Assembly (NCBI GenBank): GCA_043739385.1
Contig: JAYUED010000141.1
Location: 1-35,350, forward strand
DNA: 35,350 nucleotides
Direction of reading: 5' to 3'
Source of the DNA: Defluviibacillus sp043739385
GTDB taxonomy: Bacteria > Pseudomonadota > Gammaproteobacteria > Burkholderiales > Burkholderiaceae_C
In this document: one piece after another, positions 16,784 through 24,661 of the stretch
How the letters are laid out: each line of letters starts with the position of its first letter
How positions within the stretch are numbered: the stretch's first letter is position 1
Notes under the pieces: model-generated
The model's input: the letters and a program-made list of their open reading frames with translations, nothing else
Database searches by the model: none
What the model was told of the DNA's origin: nothing
Program-made: the position numbers and the translations under genes

Positions 16784-17950
16784 TCAGTAGCCGTTCACTT
16801 TATCGAGCAAATCAGAGGCGATAGGCGTATCGGCCAGCAGCCGCGCGATTCGAGGGCTGGAATGGCCATCACCATAGCGGTTCCCAACGGCGTAGCGTCC
16901 GTGGGCCAGCGCTTGTTGCAGCGCAACGGTAATGCCTGCAACGTCTGCGGTGCAGTCCAAGGTATTGGCATTGCGCTCGCGGTTACGCTGGCGGTTGCCA
17001 ATGTTGACGACCGGCGTGCCCAGACTGGCCGCTTCCAGAATGCCGGACGATGAATTACCGACCAGCACCTCGGCCTGCGCCAGGGCTTGCACGTAGGCAT
17101 CGCGGGGCAAATGGGTAAGCGTTTGGAGGGCTGGCCAAGCTTCTCCGGCGGTGTGCAATACGGACAAGATATTGCCTGAACCGGCATCAGCATTCGGGGC
17201 CAACCACACGACATGCAGCGCCGCAGTTTCACTCACCGTTTTCAAGGCCTGCACCAGCGCCTGCGTTTGGGCCACAGCACTTTGCGCCTCTTGCACCACG
17301 GGGTGAAACAGCACCAGCGCATAGCGCGCGTGAGCTGGCAAACCCAGCCGCGCCAACAAATCCGCACGGGGAACGGCTTCAGCGATAGCCGTCAAGCCAT
17401 CCAGACTGGGCGCGCCTGTCACCCACACACAGTCAGGGCGCTCACCAAGGCGCACCACGCGTTCGCGGGATGCCTCAGTCGCCACAAAATGCCAGTGGCT
17501 CAGCTTGGTGATGGCGTGGCGGATCGCATCGTCCACCGTGCCCGTGCGTTCCCCACCATGCAAATGCGCGATGGGAATCCCCAGGTGCAGTGCGGCAATG
17601 GCACCCGCCAACATCTCGCCCCGGTCGCCCAGCAGCAAAACGATATGAGGGCGGCTTGCTGTCATCGCCGCCGTCAGCCCCAGCAGTGTTTGGCCCACAG
17701 CCCGAGACATAGCAGACGGGCTACGCTCGTCAATATCCACAGGGATGCGGGCAACGATGCTGCCGGACGGCAAGGCGGCTTCAACCTCGTGCACGGTGTC
17801 ACCGTATTGGGCGCTGAGGTGCATCCCAGTGACGGCCACCTGCAAGCAAAGACCAGGGTGGGCGGCGATGCCTTGCAGCGTGGCCGCCATCAGGCCAAAG
17901 TCGGCCCGGGTGCCGGTGACATAGAAAATTTTTCGCGTCATCAGCGTCAT
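16784..17950 (-). CDS. Hydrolysing UDP-N-acetylhexosamine 2-epimerase, NeuC/LegG-like
   Basis: A 388-residue GT-B-fold enzyme that releases UDP and inverts C2, producing ManNAc (NeuC) or 2,4-diacetamido-2,4,6-trideoxymannose (LegG). Visible landmarks are VTGTRADFGLM at the N-terminus, LLLGDRGEMLAGA, HLHGGERTGTVDDAIRHAITK, and GNSSSGILEAASLGTPVVNIG near the C-terminus, which binds the nucleotide. The neighbouring dehydratase and aminotransferase favour the LegG role over NeuC, but this is inference. Its ATG overlaps the synthase stop (ATGA), so translation is probably coupled. Confidence 0.9.
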   Translation of the reverse strand: MTLMTRKIFYVTGTRADFGLMAATLQGIAAHPGLCLQVAVTGMHLSAQYGDTVHEVEAALPSGSIVARIPVDIDERSPSAMSRAVGQTLLGLTAAMTASRPHIVLLLGDRGEMLAGAIAALHLGIPIAHLHGGERTGTVDDAIRHAITKLSHWHFVATEASRERVVRLGERPDCVWVTGAPSLDGLTAIAEAVPRADLLARLGLPAHARYALVLFHPVVQEAQSAVAQTQALVQALKTVSETAALHVVWLAPNADAGSGNILSVLHTAGEAWPALQTLTHLPRDAYVQALAQAEVLVGNSSSGILEAASLGTPVVNIGNRQRNRERNANTLDCTADVAGITVALQQALAHGRYAVGNRYGDGHSSPRIARLLADTPIASDLLDKVNGY

Positions 17951-19014
17951 AACTTCGGGCTTCCTACTTGCGCCAACATAGCCGTGTGCAGCACCTCATG
18001 CGCTGGGGTAGCGTGTCGCAGGCGCTGGCCGATTACCGCATCCCATTGGTGAGGTTGCAAGCCGGTGCCAGGTCGGCGCAAGGCTAAATCAGCGGCTTGC
18101 AGTACGTGGCCTGCCGGCAGGTTTCGGGTGGTGACGATACTGCGGCGCGCTACATCGCGGGTGTTGGCCTCGATCGGCTGTGGCACTTTGATGCCATCGC
18201 CCAACATTGCTTCGATGTTGCGGATGCCTTGCACCAATGCGGCCAGTTCTGCGGGGTCTGCCGAGGCAATATGGTCAGGGCCAGGCAGTGTTTTATCGAG
18301 CGTCAGGTGCTTTTCTATAACGATGGCACCCAGCGCGACGGCGGCCCAGGCGGCTTGAACGCCCAAGCTGTGGTCGGAATAGCCCACTGGCAAGCCAATC
18401 GCTTGCGCCAAGGTAATGAGGGCACGCAGATTGAGGGCGTTGGCTGGAGCCGGGTAGGCCGAGGTGCAGTGCATCACACACAGGCCAGGTGAAATTTTCA
18501 ACGCCGCCCAGCGCGCCTGAATCCACCCTACAGCGGTCTGAACTTCTGCCAACGTGCTCATGCCGGTGGACATCAGCAATGGCAAGCCCGTATTTGCTAC
18601 GCATTCAATCAGCGGTTTGTTGGTGATTTCGCCCGAGGGCAGCTTCAAGCGCTTGACGCCCAGCCGCACCAAGTCCGCTACAGCGCTTTCTGAAAACGGT
18701 GTCGAAAAGAACTCAATGCCAATGCGTACGCAGTGGGCTGCCAGCTGCTGGTGATCGGCAAAGCTGAGTTCAAGCGCCTGAATCATTTCGAACTGGCTGG
18801 TGGCACCGGTGTTGGTGCGCTGGTAATCGGCGGTTTGGGCGTTAGGCGTCACCACGTCCTCGGCGCGGAAGGTTTGGAATTTAATGGCATCAGCCCCAGC
18901 GGCCAGCGCGGCATCGGCCAACTGGCAGGCCACAGCGACGCTGCCGTTGTGGTTAACACCGCCTTCGGCAATTACGAAAACCTTGTCGGAAATGTTGTCA
19001 ACTACTGTACGCAT
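17947..19014 (-). CDS. Nonulosonic acid synthase, NeuB/LegI-like
   Basis: Condenses phosphoenolpyruvate with an N-acetylmannosamine-type sugar to form a nine-carbon sialic-type acid. The 355-residue product has the TIM-barrel start FVIAEGGVNHNGS and KFQTFRAEDVVT. FFSTPFSESAVADL, KLPSGEITNKPL, MHCTSAYPAP and EKHLTLDKTLPGPDH carry the metal- and substrate-binding residues. A C-terminal antifreeze-like SAF domain spans about residues 290-350 (SIVTTRNLPAGHVL). It overlaps the CMP-synthetase gene by 13 bases upstream and the 2-epimerase gene downstream. Whether the product is neuraminic, legionaminic or another acid cannot be fixed by eye; the pathway context points to legionaminic type. Confidence 0.93.
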   Translation of the reverse strand: MRTVVDNISDKVFVIAEGGVNHNGSVAVACQLADAALAAGADAIKFQTFRAEDVVTPNAQTADYQRTNTGATSQFEMIQALELSFADHQQLAAHCVRIGIEFFSTPFSESAVADLVRLGVKRLKLPSGEITNKPLIECVANTGLPLLMSTGMSTLAEVQTAVGWIQARWAALKISPGLCVMHCTSAYPAPANALNLRALITLAQAIGLPVGYSDHSLGVQAAWAAVALGAIVIEKHLTLDKTLPGPDHIASADPAELAALVQGIRNIEAMLGDGIKVPQPIEANTRDVARRSIVTTRNLPAGHVLQAADLALRRPGTGLQPHQWDAVIGQRLRHATPAHEVLHTAMLAQVGSPKL

Positions 19015-19745
19015 TGCAGTCCTTGCTTGGCAGCTAAAAATTCAGCCCATTCGAAATCCAACGTGTCGTCAATGTCTACCGAGCGCTCGCGGGGCATCAC
19101 GCTGGCACGTATCGGCACTGTCCAAAAACCTTGGGTAGCCGCCTCGGCCAGCAGCGCACGCGGCCAAACGTAGAGCGCACCGTTCAGACCCCACACCTGG
19201 GGGGCATCTTGGCGACGAGCCAAGCTTCGGGGCAATGTTTTACTCTGGGCCAGCAAACCATCGGCTTGTACTTCCACCATCGCATAGTAGGGGTTGTGCG
19301 ATACCTCCGTGACGCTAACGACCAATGCACTGCCATCGCATAGCGCCAGGGCAGCTTGAATGTCGGCCACGCTGCGCAGGGGCGAGGTGGGTTGCAAATC
19401 AATCACCGTAGCGATGCTGTGGCCCTGCCTACCCAGTTCAACCTCCATATGCGCCACAAGGTGCTCAATGGCGGGGATTTTGGGCGCTGCATCGGTTGCC
19501 AATTCTGCTGGTCGTAAATAAGGCACTACGGCACCGCAGGCACGGGCCACCTCGGCAATAGCCACGTCGTCAGTGGACACCCACACAGCATCAATACCTG
19601 GGCAGGCCAGCGCTTGGGCGAGCGTGTGGGCAATCAGCGGCTTGCCCGCAAAGAGGCGGATATTCTTGCCGGGCAGGCCTTTTGACCCCCCGCGAGCACA
19701 GACCACGGCAACGATGAGAGGTTGGTTATTTGCTCTTTTATTCAT
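19002..19745 (-). CDS. CMP-nonulosonate cytidylyltransferase, NeuA/LegF-like
   Basis: Activates a nonulosonic acid with CTP to the CMP-sugar used by transferases. With ATG 19745 the product has 247 residues and begins MNKRANNQPLIVAVVCARGG. The nucleotide-binding ARGGSKGLPGKNI, VIDLQPTSPLRS and SVDIDDTLDFEWAE motifs are intact. The frame is open upstream to 19913, but that part overlaps the preceding gene and does not look like the family; ATGs at 19790 and 19820 are alternatives. The chosen start lies within an AT-rich stretch (about 19741-19824) that resembles the interspersed repeat of the window, with AGCTATGAATAAAAG spanning the start codon. Confidence 0.9.
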   Translation of the reverse strand: MNKRANNQPLIVAVVCARGGSKGLPGKNIRLFAGKPLIAHTLAQALACPGIDAVWVSTDDVAIAEVARACGAVVPYLRPAELATDAAPKIPAIEHLVAHMEVELGRQGHSIATVIDLQPTSPLRSVADIQAALALCDGSALVVSVTEVSHNPYYAMVEVQADGLLAQSKTLPRSLARRQDAPQVWGLNGALYVWPRALLAEAATQGFWTVPIRASVMPRERSVDIDDTLDFEWAEFLAAKQGLQCVQ

Positions 19746-19824
19746 AGCTAATGGTGAAGGTAAATATTGCACAATAGCTGTATTTGGCATTCCAAATTGT
19801 TGCACCACAAAGCGCACCATAGCG

Positions 19825-20868
19825 TTACACCAGTCTGTGAAAAATAGGCCGCTCAGGGTGCGCCGCCCAAGCTTCGGTGTGGGCGGCTTGCACGGCGCGG
19901 TACGCATCAGCATTCAGTACCTGCGTGCCAGTAACGTAATCGGCTTGCAGGGGTGAAAACGCAGCCTTAAAGAACAATAAGGAATTGTCCGCTGCGGCGG
20001 AGGTACCACCACCCAGATACAGCGCTTGTTGCCCGGCGGCTTGAGCCTGCTGGGCAATGCGGTGCAGCAGGAAGGACGAGGCCGCCACAGCCCTGCCTTG
20101 TAGCACGGTAGCGGCGAGGTGATATTCGGCGAGCGTAGTCTGGTTTAGTACTAAAGCAGCGGCGAGCCAGTGGTTGTTATCGGCAGCGTCCGTATCTTCG
20201 GCATGGCACACCACCACCTGGGTGCCGGGTACAGCTGCCAGGGCTTCAAAGTAGGTATCAGGCCAGGAGTAAAACGCGCTGGTGCCCATGGCCTGCATGG
20301 CCGCGCGGTGGTAGGCGGCGAACGATGAGGCCGTCACTGAGGAGTCGGCCAGCGCCAGCGTTGTGACCGTCAACCCAGAGCGATCTGCTTTGTGTAGCAC
20401 TGTGCGAAGTCGTGGTGCGTACTGCACAGCAAAATCACCCTGCACATTCATCCAAACAACGCGGCGGTTGGGTGTGATTTTCCCGCCGTAGCCAAGGTGG
20501 TTTGCTGCCAAAGGGTGAAAACGCAGGTACTCGACGACCACGCGTTGTGCACGCAGCCATTCGCCATGGGCTTGCCAAGCGGCGCTTAAAAAATCCACAT
20601 CATCCGTGCTGCCCCAGCCCCCGGCGTAACCATAGGGAGCGCTGGCATCGCGCCACGGCGTACCTGGGATGTCCGTGGTGTGCATGCCATGCAACCAGCG
20701 CTGGCCGAGGCGCTCGAAGCCTGCGAACACCGGCTGCAAACACGGGTTGCGCTGTGCGTCGGCGTGGACGTAAGCGGGGTGAAGGCTGGCAGGTTTGTGG
20801 CGTGTACCTACTGACGCTGGCAAAGCCTCAAACCACTGGACAGCTTCGGACAAGCTGAGACTGCGCAT
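19825..20868 (-). CDS. FemAB/GNAT-fold acyltransferase-like protein
   Basis: A 347-residue protein that I place in the FemAB/BioF2-like GNAT group. The evidence is a central segment with VLHKADRSGLTV and FAAYHRAAMQAMG, and a C-terminal ALYLGGGTSAAADNSLLFFKAAFSP, which mirrors the GGG-x-S-L-FFK-F signature of that group. No signal peptide or membrane span is seen. Its ATG overlaps the stop of the upstream GT gene (TGATG), so it is an integral member of the operon. It could N-acylate the 4-amino sugar made by the aminotransferase, since no PglD/LegH-type acetyltransferase is present, or attach an amino acid or acyl group to the glycan. The substrate is unknown. Confidence 0.7.
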   Translation of the reverse strand: MRSLSLSEAVQWFEALPASVGTRHKPASLHPAYVHADAQRNPCLQPVFAGFERLGQRWLHGMHTTDIPGTPWRDASAPYGYAGGWGSTDDVDFLSAAWQAHGEWLRAQRVVVEYLRFHPLAANHLGYGGKITPNRRVVWMNVQGDFAVQYAPRLRTVLHKADRSGLTVTTLALADSSVTASSFAAYHRAAMQAMGTSAFYSWPDTYFEALAAVPGTQVVVCHAEDTDAADNNHWLAAALVLNQTTLAEYHLAATVLQGRAVAASSFLLHRIAQQAQAAGQQALYLGGGTSAAADNSLLFFKAAFSPLQADYVTGTQVLNADAYRAVQAAHTEAWAAHPERPIFHRLV

Positions 20869-22172
20869 CAGGACTGGCCCACCGTGTTGCGCAGCACGTC
20901 CAGCACGCGGTCTGCAGCTTGCCCAACCGCATGCGCAGGCACCGGGACGACAAGGGGCTGGGACTGAAAATGGGATGGCGCATAGGCCTGCGCCAAATCA
21001 TCTATCGCCAACGTGCGTTGTGCAAACCCCAGCGCTTCAAACGGGCTGAAGTGGCTCAGGATGGAGCCGGCTACCTGCGTGACAGGTTTTCCCGCCAAAT
21101 ACCCCTCCACACCCACGGTGGACATAGTGACAACAACTTCATCACTCCCGTGCAAGCAACCATGCAAGGCCATTTCTGGCGTGCTGACCTGGATGCGGGG
21201 GTGGTGGGGCACACAGCCATGCTCGTCAGCGCAGGCAGGCTCACTCGGATGGCGGCGAATCCACAGCGCCAAACGCGGGTTCGCCAGCACGGCGTCGATC
21301 AAAGCACGTTCAACATGGCGGGGGAATTGCGGATCACCCACGCCAGCCACATTGGGGTATTCAGAGGGCTCTGGCGACGAGGCGTAGAGCAACACATGCA
21401 GATTTTCACTACCGCTGCCACCGGCACCACCCCACCCGGCTTGCCGGCGATAGCTGACGCCCAAAGCACGATTCGCGTCACTGTACAAACCATCAAATGC
21501 CGGGTTACCAGTGACGTGGACGCTGGAAGGCACACGGCCTGATGCAATCAAACTACCGCGCACGCCCTCACTCAGCACGCACAGGGCATCGGCGTAACGC
21601 GCCTGCGCAAGCAAAGGGCGCTCCAAAATAGCGAGCAGATCGACCAAGCAAACATTGGGAATAGCAAGGTTTCGTGCCGCCTGCAACGCAGCACGTTCAG
21701 CGCGGGGAGAGTTGGTGGTGACGACCAAGGTAGGCGCCCATTTTTGCAGCAAGCGGATTAGCGGGCCTAGAGGCAAAAAGCACTGGCGACCGTACTGGGC
21801 ATAGCGTTGGGCAGCGGCATCAGCACCAAATTGATTTTCCAGATCAGCGTAACTGAGACCCAGATAGGCAATGGTCTCCGCCGGATCTGCGGCGGCGACA
21901 GCCAAGTCACGCGCCAGACGTTCGCCATGCTGAAGAGCGCATTGCCGTTCTTCGGACGAATACAGCGCCAGAATGTCTTGGAAGCCCAAGACGTCCAAAC
22001 CCGGCACAGCACGTGCCAAGAGGGCGGCAGTGGTCAGGGCCAGAAACACTGGCCGGGCCTCGCCCAATACCAACACACGCTGCGCGACTGGCAGCAAGGC
22101 TTTCACATGCCCGCCACCATAGGCAACAAAGAGCCAAACCGGCAATGCCTTTATGTCCTTCAATGACGTCAT
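20868..22172 (-). CDS. Putative GT-B-fold glycosyltransferase of the glycan locus
   Basis: A 434-residue protein with two Rossmann-like halves. The first begins PVWLFVAYGGGHVKALLPVAQ, a glycine-rich loop typical of GT-B enzymes. The second holds LWIRRHPSEP, then VVVTMSTVGVEGYLAGKPV, which resembles the nucleotide/phosphate-binding end of GT-B transferases and hydrolysing epimerases. No membrane span is seen. Its place directly before the CMP-nonulosonate genes makes a nonulosonate or amino-sugar transferase plausible, but this is inference. An alternative GTG start at 22190 overlaps the asnB-like stop as GTGA and has GAAGG upstream; ATG 22172 is the conservative choice. The frame open to 22322 only overlaps the asnB-like gene. 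Confidence 0.7.
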   Translation of the reverse strand: MTSLKDIKALPVWLFVAYGGGHVKALLPVAQRVLVLGEARPVFLALTTAALLARAVPGLDVLGFQDILALYSSEERQCALQHGERLARDLAVAAADPAETIAYLGLSYADLENQFGADAAAQRYAQYGRQCFLPLGPLIRLLQKWAPTLVVTTNSPRAERAALQAARNLAIPNVCLVDLLAILERPLLAQARYADALCVLSEGVRGSLIASGRVPSSVHVTGNPAFDGLYSDANRALGVSYRRQAGWGGAGGSGSENLHVLLYASSPEPSEYPNVAGVGDPQFPRHVERALIDAVLANPRLALWIRRHPSEPACADEHGCVPHHPRIQVSTPEMALHGCLHGSDEVVVTMSTVGVEGYLAGKPVTQVAGSILSHFSPFEALGFAQRTLAIDDLAQAYAPSHFQSQPLVVPVPAHAVGQAADRVLDVLRNTVGQS

Positions 22173-22186
22173 TGACGTAACCCCGT

Positions 22187-24016
22187 TCACAGCGCCACCT
22201 TCAACGCAGGCGCTCCCTGCGCCCACAGCGCCAGCGCCGCCAGCGCCCGCAGCTCTCGGGTGAAGTTGGCGCTGCCTGCGCGGTGCTGTTGAAGCATCAA
22301 ATCTACCGCTGGTGCATGACATATTTTCACTAGTAGCTCACTTTTTTGCAGTAAATCGCACAACCAAGGGTAGCGCTCACCTCGAAACCAATCGCCCACG
22401 GGGACGGTGAACATTTGCTTTTTTCGGTATGCCAAATCTTTGCCAATCAACGGGGTCACGGCTTGCTTGAACCAATGTTTCTTTTCCCCGTCATGCAGCT
22501 TGGTGATGCCGCGCGAGCGAAAAGCCAATTCCATCACCCGGTAATCCAGGAACGGCGTGCGGGCCTCGATGCTGACCGCCATGCCCATACGGTCAGGTTT
22601 GACCAGGTTGTTGCCACACAGCAGCAGTTGCATGTCGAGGTAGAGCGCTTGGTTGACACGGTCAAAGTGCTGGGCTTCGTCAAACCAGGGTTTGGCAGCA
22701 CTGGTGAAGCTGTCGATCCCGTCCATCTGCGCCCGCATGGCAGGGCTGTACAGCGTAAGCTTGGCTGGCGTTGAAAATAGCGAGATCGAATCAAAGTAGC
22801 TGCGCTGGAAGTCCGCATTGGACAAACACTGCGCCTCGGGTCGGGCAAAAAAGCTGGCGTGCTTGTCGTACCCTGCAAACAGCTCGTCGCCGCCATCGCC
22901 AGTCAGCACGACTTTAACGTGTTTCGCGGCCAGCTCACTCACCCGCAACATGGGCATGAAGGACGCATCGCCATGCGGCTGATCGAGGTGGTGTAACACC
23001 TGAGGCCAGCGGCTCAGCATGTTCAGTTCGGCCACCTCCATCGTGTGGTCGCAACCGAAACGGTCTGCGGCTTGCTGCGCGTAAGCGGATTCGTCGTAAT
23101 TTGGGTCTTCAAAACCGATACAAAAGGTTTTGACGGGCGCCTTCACGTGCCGCGCCATTATGCCCACGATGCTGCTGGAATCGACACCGCCGGAAAGGAA
23201 AGCCCCGAACGGCACGTCGGCGCGCAGTCGGATGCGGGTGGCGTCGTCGAGCAGGGTGAGGAATTCGTCGGCCCAGTCGGCATAACGGTAGTCTTGCTCG
23301 CGCTGGTCAGCCAGACTCCACCAACGTTGGGTTTGCACCCCTGTTTGCAGCCCCGACTGTGCGCCCTGCCGGGTGAATTTAACCCAAGTGCCAGGCATGA
23401 CGTGGCGGATGCCTTGGTAAATCGTCCAAGGCGCGGGGATGTAATTGAAGCTCAGGTAGTGGTGAATCGCTTCAAAATCTATAGCTAGAGGTGAACGTTC
23501 TGCCTTAACCACAGGCACTATGGCCTTGATTTCTGAGGCGAACAGCACTTGCTGGCCATCGTCACGCACATACAGCGGCTTCACGCCGATACGGTCCCGG
23601 ATGAGAATGAGCGCGTCCTCACGCGCATCGTCGATGGCGATGGCGAACATGCCATTGAGCTTGGCTACGAACGCCATACCTTCGCGCTCGTAGAGGCGCA
23701 AGATCACCTCGGTATCCGACGCTGTTTTGAGCTGCACGCCTTGGGCACGCAGCTCGGCGGCGAGTTCAAGGTGGTTAAAGATTTCACCGTTTTGCACCAC
23801 CGTAATCTGACCGTCATCGCTAACGAAAGGCTGGTGGCCGCCTGCAATATCGATGATGGACAGGCGGCGGTTGCCTACCGCCACGCCGCGCTCGCGCTGG
23901 TGGTGGATGCCTTCATCGTCCGGGCCACGGTGGACGAGTTGCTGGGCCATTTCCCGCAGCAGCGCATCGGGCAACGACTGACGCTTGCGATCCCAGTAGC
24001 CAAAGATGCCGCACAT
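22187..24016 (-). CDS. AsnB-type glutamine-dependent amidotransferase
   Basis: A 609-residue class II glutamine amidotransferase fused to an ATP-pyrophosphatase domain. The nucleophile Cys2 is exposed by removal of Met1 (MCGIFGYWD), and HRGPDDEG and NRRLSIID complete the glutaminase domain (about residues 1-190). The synthetase half has the PP-loop FLSGGVDSSSIVG and VVLTGDGGDELFAGYDKH. It could be asparagine synthetase, but AsnB homologues inside O-antigen loci (WbpS of Pseudomonas, WbtH of Francisella) amidate sugar carboxylates. Its position here, between a phosphoglycosyl transferase and a glycosyltransferase, fits that role. The leader contains the GC-rich repeat at 24026-24093. Confidence 0.9.
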   Translation of the reverse strand: MCGIFGYWDRKRQSLPDALLREMAQQLVHRGPDDEGIHHQRERGVAVGNRRLSIIDIAGGHQPFVSDDGQITVVQNGEIFNHLELAAELRAQGVQLKTASDTEVILRLYEREGMAFVAKLNGMFAIAIDDAREDALILIRDRIGVKPLYVRDDGQQVLFASEIKAIVPVVKAERSPLAIDFEAIHHYLSFNYIPAPWTIYQGIRHVMPGTWVKFTRQGAQSGLQTGVQTQRWWSLADQREQDYRYADWADEFLTLLDDATRIRLRADVPFGAFLSGGVDSSSIVGIMARHVKAPVKTFCIGFEDPNYDESAYAQQAADRFGCDHTMEVAELNMLSRWPQVLHHLDQPHGDASFMPMLRVSELAAKHVKVVLTGDGGDELFAGYDKHASFFARPEAQCLSNADFQRSYFDSISLFSTPAKLTLYSPAMRAQMDGIDSFTSAAKPWFDEAQHFDRVNQALYLDMQLLLCGNNLVKPDRMGMAVSIEARTPFLDYRVMELAFRSRGITKLHDGEKKHWFKQAVTPLIGKDLAYRKKQMFTVPVGDWFRGERYPWLCDLLQKSELLVKICHAPAVDLMLQQHRAGSANFTRELRALAALALWAQGAPALKVAL

Positions 24017-24025
24017 GTCAGTGAC

Positions 24026-24093
24026 CGCCCGGCCGCCCGAAGGGCATTGAGCGCCCCCACGGGGGGCAGAGAACGAAGTGAACGTAGGGGCGC
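24026..24093. repeat. GC-rich hairpin-bearing repeat between two glycan genes
   Basis: This sits in the 81-base gap between the phosphoglycosyl transferase stop and the asnB-like start. It contains GCCC-GAA-GGGC (24035-24045), GCCCCC-AC-GGGGGG (24053-24066), and an outer pair GCGCCCC (24051-24057) with GGGGCGC (24087-24093) enclosing GAACGAAGTGAACG. The composition is unlike the flanking genes. I remember similar sequences as abundant dispersed repeats in Comamonadaceae; this is unchecked. It may act as an RNA structure inside the operon transcript. Confidence 0.65.
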
Positions 24094-24097
24094 ATGG

Positions 24098-24661
24098 TTA
24101 ATTGCTCCCTTTGCCGGTGAGGCGGCTCAATGTCCACAGCATGATGCGGAGATCAAACAGCACCGAGGCTTCACGGGTGTACTGCAAATCCAGCGCCAGC
24201 CTTTGTTCTTGGGTGCCTTCGGATCGGATTTTGACTTGCGCCAGACCCGTGATGCCGGGCCGCACGCTGCACCGCTGAGCCCAATCGGCAGTGGTGTACA
24301 AGCCGCGTTGGGCGGGCACGTCGGGGCGTGGACCAACGAGGCTCATGTCGCCCTTCAACACGTTGAAAAGCTGCGGCAATTCGTCCAAGCTGGTACGGCG
24401 GATAAAACGGCCTATGCGGGTAATACGCGGGTCGTTGGTTGACGTGAAATACGGGCCTGTGGCGGCAGCGTTACGCACCATGCTGCGGAATTTGAGCATC
24501 CCGAATTCACGTCCATTCAAACCACAACGGGTTTGGCGGAACAGCACAGGTATGCCGCTCTCCATCGCCACGGCCAGTGCGGTCAGCAGCAGCATGGGGC
24601 TAAGGATCATCAAGGCCAATAAAGACAGCACCACGTCGATACCTCGCTTGGCGGGATTCAC
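24098..24661 (-). CDS. Small monotopic phosphoglycosyl transferase, PglC-like
   Basis: Starts a lipid-linked glycan by moving a sugar 1-phosphate from a UDP-sugar to undecaprenyl phosphate at the inner membrane. The 187-residue product is the minimal form of the bacterial sugar transferase family (PF02397 type). It has an N-terminal re-entrant hydrophobic helix (residues 6-34), then LFRQTRCGLNG, MLKFRSM, the catalytic Asp-Glu pair in RRTSLDELPQLFNVLKGDMSLVGPRP, and a C-terminal VRPGITGLAQV. There is no extra N-terminal multispan or CoA-binding-like domain as in WcaJ/WbaP. The GTG start at 24661 overlaps the aldolase stop (GTGA). A UDP-bacillosamine-like donor would suit the pathway. Confidence 0.93.
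   Translation of the reverse strand: MNPAKRGIDVVLSLLALMILSPMLLLTALAVAMESGIPVLFRQTRCGLNGREFGMLKFRSMVRNAAATGPYFTSTNDPRITRIGRFIRRTSLDELPQLFNVLKGDMSLVGPRPDVPAQRGLYTTADWAQRCSVRPGITGLAQVKIRSEGTQEQRLALDLQYTREASVLFDLRIMLWTLSRLTGKGSN

Noticed and set aside
17213..18052. Plus-strand frame opposite the NeuC-like gene, and similar frames at 23549-24442 and 25681-26556
   Set aside because: They are antisense to conserved enzymes, with His/Arg/Gln-rich translations and no recognisable domain.
22173..22322. 50-residue extension of the GT-B-like protein
   Set aside because: It overlaps the asnB-like coding end in another frame and is Ala/Gly/Arg-rich without structure.
24051..24093. GC-rich hairpins read as an intrinsic terminator inside the glycan operon
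   Set aside because: No T-tract follows on either strand, and downstream genes have no separate promoter that I can support.
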